Assembly (NCBI RefSeq): GCF_035083965.1
Contig: NC_089724.1
Location: 13,572,910-13,636,909, forward strand
Length of the DNA: 64,000 bases
Direction: 5' to 3'
From: Branchiostoma lanceolatum
Taxonomy: Eukaryota; Chordata; Leptocardii; Amphioxiformes; Branchiostomatidae
Shown here: positions 1-14,200 of the stretch, piece after piece
Layout: every line of letters starts with the position of its first letter
How positions within the stretch are numbered: the first letter of the stretch is position 1
The notes under the pieces: generated by a model
Database searches by the model: none
Seen by the model: only the letters and a program-made list of their open reading frames with translations
What the model was told of the DNA's origin: nothing
Program-made: the position numbers and the translations under genes

Positions 1-126
1 GGAAATCTATATTTGCAGTGTTTTCAAGCATTCAAGTATGACTCATGAGAAACATATGTAGTTTGTGGCAGGTGGAACATTGATTACCAATTATGGAAAT
101 GAATTCCTAATTTGAATAATCAATTT

Positions 127-3100
127 TGTTTGATTAATATATATGGCCCCAATTCTGACGACCCTTCTTTTTTCACAAACTTGGAATCAACTATACATAA
201 TTGCATTGATCCTGCATTATATATTGTTGCCACAGGAGACTTCAATACTGTTCTAAACTCAGATATGGACAGAACCGGACATCGACTTTTCAATTACCAC
301 CATAAATCTCGTCAAGCTATTAACTCTTTATGTGTAAATTTAGACTTATTAGACATTTATAGACACAAAAATACTACGGAAAGACGATACACCTGGAGAC
401 GTCGTTTTCAGGCTAGCCGTATTGATTATTTCTTAATTTCTTTTTCGTTAGTTTCCTCCGTACAGAACGTTAGAATAGAAGATAGTTTTAGATCTGATCA
501 CTCTTTTATTGGACTATCACTTATTACCTCACCAATACCCAGGGGTAAAGGATATTGGAGATTTAACCAAGACTTATTAAGGGACTCAGTTTTCGTTAAA
601 GAAACTTCAGATTTTATAACAGACTTTTTCCGTTATAATGAGGGTTCTGCAAATCCGCATGTCGTGTGGGACACTTTCAAATGCTGTGTTCGTGGACACA
701 TTATTAAATATTCTTCTTGGAAATATAAACAACGTACAAAAACGGAACTTTCCTTAACAAGTGAAATCTGCAGCCTGCAAGAGGAGCTAGATACTCTTTC
801 AGATGCAAACACATTCGATAAGTTACAGGAAAAGAAACAAGAATTAGTATTGTTGTATCAAATAAAATCTAATAATATAATCGCCAGCAAAAGAGCCAAG
901 TGGATGGAACAAGGAGAAAAATGTACTAAATTTTTTATGAACTTAGTCACCAAAGACAAAGCTCGGAAAAATATGTCTACATTTATCACAGCAGATGGGC
1001 AGGTTAAAACTAATCCTTTGCATATTCTTGAGGAACAAGCCAACTTTTATCATAGCCTTTATTCATTTAAGGAACCACCTATGTCAATAGATCAGGATAT
1101 ATTTGAACCCTTTTTTCCTAAATTGAAACCTGTTTCTTTATCTGCTGAGCAGCGTGAAAAATGTGAAGGGTTAATAACTGAAAAAGAATTGAAGAGCGCA
1201 ATTACTTCTTTTGCCTCCGGGAAAGCTCCGGGTCTCGACGGGCTCCCGATAGAATTTTACAAAACTTTCTTTAATTGTTTAAAGCAGCCCATGCTAGAGT
1301 GTTTTAACTTTTCTTATGGAAAAAATCAACTATCTGACACACAAAAAGTAGGCCTTATTTCGCTGATACTTAAGCAGGATCCTTCGGGACAGGAGAAAGA
1401 TCCTTCATATATAAAGAATTGGCGCCCTATTACCCTACTTAATTGTGATACACGTGTGTTATCCAAATGTCTCGCCCTTCGTATGAAACATGTTATTTCT
1501 AATCTGATATCTTATGACCAAACTGGTTTTTTACAGGGGCGTTGTATTAGCGATAACATACGGAGAATTTTAGAAATTATGGAATATTATGAGAGAAATG
1601 AATTGCCCGGTTTAATTTTCATTGCAGATTTTGAAAAAGCCTTCGATACTATCAGATTAGACTTTATTGTAAAAGCACTAGAATACTTTGGGTTTGGGAA
1701 ATCTTTTATAACATGGATAGAAATTCTTTATAACGATATCTCTAGCAAAATTATAAATTACGGTTATATCTCTAAGTCTTTTAACCTGTCCCGCGGAGTT
1801 CGACAAGGCTGCCCCCTATCTCCATATCTTTTTATCTTAGGAGTTGAATTGCTCGCTATAAAAATTAGAAATAACATAGAAATTAAAGGCTTAGATACTT
1901 TTGGAATTAAATCTAAAGTCTCTCAATATGCGGATGATTCCAACTTCCCTCTTACTCCAGAACTTGGCTGTCTGTATGCATTGGTCAACGATTTAGAAAA
2001 TTTTGCCTTATTATCAGGATTATGCCCTAATTTTGATAAATGTAAAATATTGAGGATTGGCTCGTTAAATGGTACAAACTTTTATTTACCGTGCTCTTTG
2101 CCGATACTTTGGAGAGATGGTCCTGTCGACATTCTTGGAATTCATATTCCAGTACTTTTTTCTGATATCATAGAAAGTAACTTTGATCGAAAATTTGTAA
2201 AGATTGACAAGATATTAATGCTATGGAAATCTAAATCTTTAACCCTTATGGGCAAAATTATTTTGGTCAATACTTTAATTGTACCTCAACTTATATTTCT
2301 ACTAACCTCTCTTCCGTCCCCTCCCCCTACCTTCTTTGATAGATATGAGAAAAAGATTTTTAAATTTCTATGGGGAGATGGACCCGAGAGGGTTAAAAGG
2401 AAAACATTGTATGCTGCTTATGAACAAGGGGGGCTAAAGCTTAGAAACTTGCGGGCTGTAGATTTAACCTTGAAAGGCTCTTGGCTACCAAAACTGTACT
2501 TGAATAAGGATTGGTTTTGCTCCAAGCTTATCTTCTTATCTAGTTCTATATTTCGCACAAACTTGTTTCCTTTTTCTCAGCTTAAAAATGCGGATTTTGA
2601 ATCTCTTATGGGAAAAAGATCACCTATAAGTACCTTTTTTACGCATGTAATACAGGCTTGGTTGAGGTTCCAACTTAGACCACCCGAGGGGGCGGTTGAG
2701 GTAAAACAACAGCTTTTATGTCTAAATTCAAATATAACTGTCAGTGGAAAACCATTTTTTTCTCACATATTGCTTAGTAGGGGGGTTGTTTTTGTAAATG
2801 ACATCTTGGACTTCGAAAATAGGTTCTTATCATATAATGATCTGATCAAAAAATTTGGGGATGTATTTTCCGAATTCAAATATAACCAACTTATTTCGGC
2901 TATCCCTTCTACTTGGAAAGCCATGCTGAAACAGAACTCTCCAAGTTTGTTTGTATGTCTCCCTGTGTGTAGAAACATAGGCTGGCTTCGAAACTGTAAA
3001 ATTAATAAATGTCTCTACCTATTTTTCATGAATGAAGCCAGCTTATGGGGAACTTCTGAAAAGGTTAAATTTTCATGGGAAGAATATTTTGACACCCCGC

Positions 3101-3603
3101 TACCATGGCGTGATGTGTATAGTTTGCCCTATAAAATATCCATAGATTCCAATAGCCGTATGTTTCAGTACAAATTGTTATTCAAATTTTTACCATGTAA
3201 CAAAACACTATATCTATGGGGATTGATAGACTCCCCCTTGTGTACCCTCTGTAAAGAGGAAGAAGAAACAGTTGTCCACCTATTTTGGAACTGTCATAAA
3301 ACTGCACATTTTTGGAGACAGGTGGACGACTGGTTCTTCGAAATCACTGATATTCATTTGCATATTAATGCACTTAGTATAATTTTTGGTATCTCAAGTG
3401 ATCGTTGCCCGGTTCTGTCGAATGTTATTATTCTGCTTGGTAAGATATTTGTCTTTAAACATCGCAATTATTCATTGAATTTACCAGCCTTTATATCCTT
3501 TGTTTCCTTCTATTATAAATTAGAATTGAATATTGCAAACAGACAAGGAAAATTACATAAACATAGGGGGAAGTGGGGAAAATTCAATACAGTTTTTTCT
3601 TGA
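127..3603 (+). CDS. LINE ORF2 fragment: partial endonuclease, reverse transcriptase, C-terminal zinc knuckle
   Basis: The frame is open for about 1,158 codons to the stop at 3601-3603, with no internal stop. The surviving APE-type endonuclease shows LINIYGPN at the truncation edge, GDFNT, and SDHS near 500. The reverse transcriptase has APGLDG (near 1230), RPITLLN (near 1423), ADFEKAFD (near 1625), GVRQGCPLSP (near 1797) and the catalytic YADD at 1927-1938. Near 3241 a C-x2-C...H-x4-C knuckle follows, as in L1/Tx1-group ORF2 proteins. The true start and N-terminal endonuclease are missing, so this copy should be unable to move by itself although its reverse transcriptase looks intact. It lies upstream of, or in an intron of, the Deltex-type gene and reads in the same direction. 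Confidence 0.92.
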   Translation, partial: CLINIYGPNSDDPSFFTNLESTIHNCIDPALYIVATGDFNTVLNSDMDRTGHRLFNYHHKSRQAINSLCVNLDLLDIYRHKNTTERRYTWRRRFQASRIDYFLISFSLVSSVQNVRIEDSFRSDHSFIGLSLITSPIPRGKGYWRFNQDLLRDSVFVKETSDFITDFFRYNEGSANPHVVWDTFKCCVRGHIIKYSSWKYKQRTKTELSLTSEICSLQEELDTLSDANTFDKLQEKKQELVLLYQIKSNNIIASKRAKWMEQGEKCTKFFMNLVTKDKARKNMSTFITADGQVKTNPLHILEEQANFYHSLYSFKEPPMSIDQDIFEPFFPKLKPVSLSAEQREKCEGLITEKELKSAITSFASGKAPGLDGLPIEFYKTFFNCLKQPMLECFNFSYGKNQLSDTQKVGLISLILKQDPSGQEKDPSYIKNWRPITLLNCDTRVLSKCLALRMKHVISNLISYDQTGFLQGRCISDNIRRILEIMEYYERNELPGLIFIADFEKAFDTIRLDFIVKALEYFGFGKSFITWIEILYNDISSKIINYGYISKSFNLSRGVRQGCPLSPYLFILGVELLAIKIRNNIEIKGLDTFGIKSKVSQYADDSNFPLTPELGCLYALVNDLENFALLSGLCPNFDKCKILRIGSLNGTNFYLPCSLPILWRDGPVDILGIHIPVLFSDIIESNFDRKFVKIDKILMLWKSKSLTLMGKIILVNTLIVPQLIFLLTSLPSPPPTFFDRYEKKIFKFLWGDGPERVKRKTLYAAYEQGGLKLRNLRAVDLTLKGSWLPKLYLNKDWFCSKLIFLSSSIFRTNLFPFSQLKNADFESLMGKRSPISTFFTHVIQAWLRFQLRPPEGAVEVKQQLLCLNSNITVSGKPFFSHILLSRGVVFVNDILDFENRFLSYNDLIKKFGDVFSEFKYNQLISAIPSTWKAMLKQNSPSLFVCLPVCRNIGWLRNCKINKCLYLFFMNEASLWGTSEKVKFSWEEYFDTPLPWRDVYSLPYKISIDSNSRMFQYKLLFKFLPCNKTLYLWGLIDSPLCTLCKEEEETVVHLFWNCHKTAHFWRQVDDWFFEITDIHLHINALSIIFGISSDRCPVLSNVIILLGKIFVFKHRNYSLNLPAFISFVSFYYKLELNIANRQGKLHKHRGKWGKFNTVFS

Positions 3604-3788
3604 CAAATGATGGAAATTTAATTGTTCGTTGTGAATAAATATTATATATTATTATTTGTATGCATCTATATCATTATATGTAGGCATCTATTATTATATG
3701 TATATTATTATATGTATGCATCTATATTATTATATGTATGCAAATATTATTATATGTATGCATCTTTGTGAGATCTATATGTATATAC

Positions 3789-3822
<34 letters not shown>

Positions 3823-4025
3823 ATCTCTCTAAATATATTGGTATATGTGTATATATGTGTATTATATATTGGCATTAGGGGTTTCAGTACCAACTATTTT
3901 GTTCCCGGATTTTATGTTTTGATTTTGTGGTATCTCATGTGCTTTGTTTTTGTTTTGTAAACTGCCATGCTTTTCTTTGTTTTTGTTAAAACGTGAATAA
4001 AGAAAGATTTAAAAAAAAAAAAAAA
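127..4025 (+). mobile_element. 5'-truncated L1/Tx1-type LINE, recent insertion
   Basis: The element begins inside the endonuclease domain and ends in a poly(A) run at about 4011-4025, with AATAAA at 3996-4001. A 12-bp direct repeat, AATAATCAATTT, lies at 115-126 just before it and again at 4024-4035 after the poly(A). This is a target-site duplication and fixes the 5' truncation point. The 3' UTR (3604-4010) holds AT-rich microsatellite-like runs with repeated TATATGTATGCA. Poly(A) and a target-site duplication are hallmarks of L1-type target-primed reverse transcription. The upstream frame from 112 is host DNA reading into the element by chance. Confidence 0.93.
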
Positions 4026-4035
4026 TAATCAATTT

Positions 4036-4547
4036 AAAAGTTCTTCTAAGTGGTAAATGATTGGACTGTCAACATTGTGACCAGTGTAAGTTAGTTAAAG
4101 GTGTACATGACCAAGCATAGATTATGCAAATGTAGAAGTCATTTGCATAGTCAGAATATTTCATGGAGATATGAGGTCTTCGAACTCTTTTAATGGCAGA
4201 AAGTGCCGCACAGGGATATTGAACTCGGAGATTTGAGGACGAATCTAGAAAAAATTGGGAGTAGTATAACAGCCTGGTTCACTGAAATTATTAGATTTTG
4301 GTCCCCCTAGGTACTTCTACAGAACTTTGTAGTTTACTAACATGTGTGCCTGGTGTAGTGTGGGACATCATTTAATGGAAAACCAACAGTTACTTTATGT
4401 TTATATCTTATTCCAGACCTGGTAACCATTGTTTTCTGTGATCTGTCATGTCAAATTACCATGTCACATTGACTTTTAATCTTCATGTTCAATATGCACC
4501 AGCAATAGCTATCCAACTTACTACATGTATGTTTACTCTTCTTCCAG
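4036..4547. other. Non-coding stretch before the first visible Deltex-gene exon
   Basis: No supported exon is seen. It is probably intron of the Deltex-type gene, because the next exon starts at an AG acceptor (4546-4547) in mid-codon. If so, the LINE sits in the same intron. Confidence 0.5.
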
Positions 4548-9115
<4,568 letters not shown>

Positions 9116-10265
9116 AGAAGAAAAGAACTGTTTATTTAAGGCTTTAACTACTGTTGTGTTACAAACCTGACAAATGTGTACGCATGTAACGTTACATGTG
9201 TAAATTACACTGAGCATACATGTATTTTGTAGAGTAGTCTAGAGTAAACTAGATTTATTACAACTAGATACAACTTGTGTTGAATTTGTAATAACTAGAT
9301 ACAACTTGTGTTACAGATGACACTATGTACTTAACACATATTTGACGAGATATCAGATAAGTAGGATGTTTTCATGAAAACTGCTGTGATTGAAATTTTA
9401 TAAGCTTTGTTGAAGTAGACTGAAAAGTTGCATATTCCTTTTAGGCATTCCTGGCGGACTTTCTATCATCTACGACTTTTGCTTTACTATTATTACATTG
9501 AAATTGAAACATCTGAAAAAAAAGTCACATAACTATGGCCCTGGGCAAGTACACAGCATGTTAGAGTATGCTTATCTGACTAATTCACTTGAAAAATTAT
9601 CTTGTGATAGGAAGAACTTATGAAAGGGCTACAAAGAAATGGGGGTGCAAAATGCTCAATATAGAATTGTCTATTATTACCTCTAAATCAATGAGGTTTA
9701 AGAGATATTTGAGCTCAATGGCCATGTCAGTGCACTCTCAAGAAAGACACTGGCCTTGAAGTGGATAGCTTGCTCCAAGTGACGAAGGACCGAACATGTG
9801 GCGGAAGGTCTTGACATAAGCAAATCAGCCTTCCTGCTATCGGCCTCTCCCCCATACAATTTCCTGTAGCATTCAGGCTTGCAAGTGCTAATTTTGTGCA
9901 TTGGATCTTAGAAATTGTGAGGCAGAGATTAGTGAAAAGGCTTGCAGTTAATAAAGTGAAGGTTGATTATATTAGATATGTGATAGAGCTGGTATCTTAA
10001 ATTTGTTTTAGCTTGTCATTACATAATATAACATAATGGTTGCAGTATAGTACACAGGGATTGCCTCTATCCCAATATTTTGTTGAATGCTAGATACACC
10101 CATGTGTTTGACAGTGGACACCATCTAAAAATATAAATCCCAATAATAGAAATACCTATTTGGATCTATCCTACCATACTCCCACACAAAATAGTGTGGA
10201 TATGCTGACATTCGAACCGTCTGATGATGTCAAGTTATGAGGTAGCCTGAATGGGGCAAGCTGGA

Positions 10266-10409
10266 CATCTAACCAGAAGTAGCCTGGGTGCCATCCTAAT
10301 TTCTACCGGGGCTCCTACACTCGCTACCCTCAAAAAAATTTTTGAGGGTAGCGAGTGTAGGAGCCCCGGTAGAAATTAGGATGGCACCCAGGCTACTTCT
10401 GGTTAGATG
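10266..10409. repeat. Near-perfect 144-bp palindrome, MITE-like
   Basis: Two 72-bp arms face each other with essentially no loop; the centre is a 12-nt A/T run at 10332-10343. The arms contain TAGCCTGGGTGCCATCC and its complement. The flanks AACCAGAAG and CTTCTGGTT are inverted as well, so the palindrome extends past the usual TAGCC end and no target-site duplication is visible. A related, decayed half-copy lies at about 10470-10535 and another at about 46132-46241. Confidence 0.85.
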
Positions 10410-10469
10410 ACAGGATGGAATCTGAACAGATATGGATATTACAGGTGGTTTGAATGTCGGCATATCCAG

Positions 10470-10535
10470 ACTATTCTGTAAGGGAGTGAGTATGGGGGCC
10501 CTGGTAAACTGAATAGGATGGTGCCCAGGCTAATA
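10470..10535. repeat. Half-copy of the 10266 palindrome family
   Basis: GAGTGAGTATGGGGGCC...GGATGGTGCCCAGGCTA resembles the right arm of the palindrome at 10266-10409, with several substitutions. Only one arm is present. Confidence 0.55.
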
Positions 10536-11277
10536 TGGACCAGCATCAAATACAAACATATCTGTCCTTGGTGCTGAACGCCATCCACATAGATGAACAG
10601 CCTGTCCCTGGTGCTGACAGCCATCCATGAATAAACTTGTGACCTATCAACGCACATCGGTCTACAAATGTATATGTTTGCTTTATTCAGTGTAATACTG
10701 TAGTAACAGTGTAATGCTGTAGTGTTAGCATCTATATCAACTTGTGTCCCTGGTGCAGGACACCCACCAAATATGCAAGAGTCAAAATGACTTTCAGCCT
10801 ATATTGCATCGATAACTGTTTGATTTCATAAGGAGCCAGTCCAACATTCCCCTTTACATTAGCTATGTTTGATTTCGTTAGTTATTTGAGAGATACCTAA
10901 TGCTCAGCGGTTTGGTGTAATATTGATTCTTGACAACACCAATGCACAGCAGGAAATGACCCTCCAAACTGAAAAGATACTCAAGTATCAATCATTACTG
11001 CATAACCTTAGTCATCAATGTCTCGGGCCTTTGAAGTCAAAGAATGTTTAGTTACGTCCCTCCAAAACGTCATCAATCAACATTCAGTAAAACAAAATGT
11101 TGCAAGAAATTCGGTAAAAAGATACTAGCACTGTATATTTTGGTAGCGACCATTTGGTGACCCCATGTGTGACCCTATCCCGTGATGCTGTGTAATAACT
11201 GTCATGGCGGACGTCGTCTGTTCGCCGGCCACGTAAGCTGACATTCTCAGGAAAACTCCGCGTTTCCTGATGAAAGT

Positions 11278-14200
11278 ATGCTAGTACTTCTTGTAGCCGC
11301 TGCTCTTGGGCCCATGGCGTCCGCCGGTGCCACAAAAGTAGACGGGAAACCCACTGTAGACGAAGGTAAGCACACCAGACTTGCCCCCTCCCCACTTTCG
11401 TTACATGTTTCCTTGTTCATTTTGTTGACCTAAATTGTAAGAACAGTACTGTATATCGAAACTCCTACATGTCATTCAGTTGTATATGGTTTAGACCCAT
11501 AATGAACAACGATCCAATAGCAAATACGTGTACGTGAACCATCGGCTTGACTGTACAGTTGAATGCATTGATTGTGGCTGTTGGAATCCTGAAACACAAG
11601 TACGTGGTGGTGCTTGACATTTCAAGTGCTACCCATTGAACACGGATCCGCCAGCCTGTTTAAGCCAACATTATATTTTGCAGGACCACCGGGACGTCTG
11701 AATCACATTAAGTTCTCACAATCTAAACAAATATCAAAACAAAACAAAATAGTCAACATGTAGATTATTTTTTAGCATCTTGTTAAAAGTAAAGCAACTG
11801 GATTAAACCGGAACCAGTTTGGATAACACTTTGATTGTGTGTACCAACAGCTCAGGTTATAGCATATGGTGGAATCCTGAACAGCTTTGTACCAGGTGTG
11901 CTGCCAAATGATACTGACATCCAACAGGTGGCACAGGTGGGTTATGAAACATATGTCTGTAAAGCATGTCCAATGTGGAATCAAGCAAGAAGCCTACACA
12001 AAATGGCGTCCAATATAAAGTTTGTGTTTCATGGATTATCAGTTTACACAGTGTAGTTAACATCAAATATTTACCCTCTGCAACCACCTGTGAATGAAAT
12101 GGCAAAATTTGAAAGCAGTCATTTAGTATCATACAGCATAGCATCTTTGTAAATCATCTAATCTTTTCATAATATTCCTTGGAAAGGTCTACTTTTGCTG
12201 ATGGGTCTACCTGCCACATTCCCTTTAGTTTAAACCCAGGTAAAAACAACCCACAAATCAGCATTCTGATCAGTTTTGTTGCACATTCTGCCCATCCTCA
12301 GTTTGCTCTCCAGTATGCCACAGAACGTGTACCACATCTGGTCCCCTGGGCAGGGGATGGTGCTGAGGGCGGAGACTTTCTCAAGCCTGAAATACTGCAG
12401 CCAAGGAAATTGGTAAGTAGGCAGTACATTAGGCAGTGTTTACACAATCTCTTGCTGGCGGATTACAGTCAGGCCGGCCACTAGGAGCATGATTTAGTCA
12501 GGCTAAGCAGCACATGGAGAGTACAAAACTTTTGTACAGCAGCATGGTTTCCTTGAATGACATTCTTAGCACAAGGCTGTTTCTAACTTTTGCAAAGACA
12601 TGTGTTTCAATGTTGTCTTTTTTCTGCCCTCCCCAGAAACTTCACTTTACTCAAAATGGTCAAAACCCTGCTCTGTATGAGTTGGTATATGAACAGAACG
12701 GGGAGAAGCTGACTGAGACCCACATCATCATCCTGGGGATCACCTACTTCCTCACCCTGTCCTGGCCAAGCATTGCAAACTCCCTGGTCCACAGATTCGT
12801 GGTCACACTTTTCTCAGGACACCTGTATGTGTTTGAACACACCTGGTTCCAGGTAGCTTCTCAGACAGGTAAGTACTCTAGTCCAGCTCAGCTTAGGTCA
12901 CTGAATAAAGAAATGGAGAAGTTACAGACTTATGTACAAATGTAGAAGGAAGAGGAATATTTGCCTGTGGACTACATGTGGCCTATCAAAGGTTTTGAAA
13001 GGAGATTTGTCCCTTTATAGTAATCTTTCTGTAAACTTGTTTCATACCTGATCATGACTCTGTTATGCACTGTAGAATAGAATGTCAATTGATTCTGCTT
13101 GAAGATAATTTTGTTATCTCCATTACACTGTCCTGCTGTGTATGTTAGCTGAAAGTAACCATTTCGTTATTTTTCCAGATGAAGGAACAATTTTGCCTGG
13201 TGCCTCAAAATATATCAAAGAAGTCCAAGAAGGTGCCATGTCTTCCACAGTCACTCAAGACGTTGAATCTTTGACTCTGGGAGATAACAAACATAGTGTG
13301 CAATATTCATCTAATCAGGTTTGCCAACGGACTTCTCAAGGGAAGCAGGAGTGTGGTAGTCAGGAAATGGCTGCAACTACAACAAAGAAGTCTTACCTTC
13401 AGAGTGACAATGAGTTATCTGCTGGACTGAAGATTGCTTCCTACAATGTATGGAATTTTAATGGTGGTCCAGATGGAAGGGTGAAGGCTTATGTGGAACG
13501 AGCCCAGCACCTGGGACAGGTCAGCAACCTTCTAGTTCTCCAGCATGTTACTGTAATTTTTGATTTGTTAACTGTAACTTAATTTTAGCTAATTTAACAG
13601 TCACCGGTCAACCACTAAGATTTCATTACCGCAAATATTTGATCACTAATATTTGAGACAGTAATATTTGTTCCCAACGTTAAAATAAGTGCCGTGACCT
13701 ACTCTATTTTTCCCAAACCACTATATTTTCCTGCCGCTATATTAAAGTGATTTACAGTATAAGGTTGGGGATTCAAACCCAGGACAATTATAGTTCTCAT
13801 CATCAGACCCAATTACCAATTACTATATTTGCTAGTGGTAGATCTTTGTGATAACTCTTTACAAACCTTTTGTCTCAGGTCCTTGCTGACTGTGCTGCTG
13901 ACATCATTACGTTGCAAGAAGTGAGGTTTGCCTACAACAGAGGAGGACCTCTGGGGCCAAACCAGATACAACACTTCACACACTACCTCCCTGGCTACCA
14001 GGTAATCACAGCCATTATTAGCAAAATATCCATCAGCAAATGGCATCAGAGCTGCAACATCCCCTTCTTTAACAGATACAATACTGGTAGCTTTGATGTG
14101 ACAGTCTATTTCTACATTGAAAACAAATGTCATCTCTTGCAGGTATATGAAACCGTGCCTGCAGATAGTTTTATATATCAATGTTGGAAAGTATAAAATT

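Larger units (their letters stand above)
9116..11277. other. Intergenic region: Deltex 3' UTR, MITE pieces, EEP promoter side
   Basis: A possible poly(A) signal AATAAA lies at 9950-9955. A short direct duplication built on ACTAGATACAACTTGTGTT lies at about 9265-9315. A long palindrome (10266-10409) and a half-copy of the same family (about 10470-10535) follow. No coding exon is supported here. Confidence 0.5.

Noticed and set aside
112-126. TTG at 112 as the LINE protein start
   Set aside because: These bases are part of the target-site duplication; the element's coding sequence only begins at about 127.
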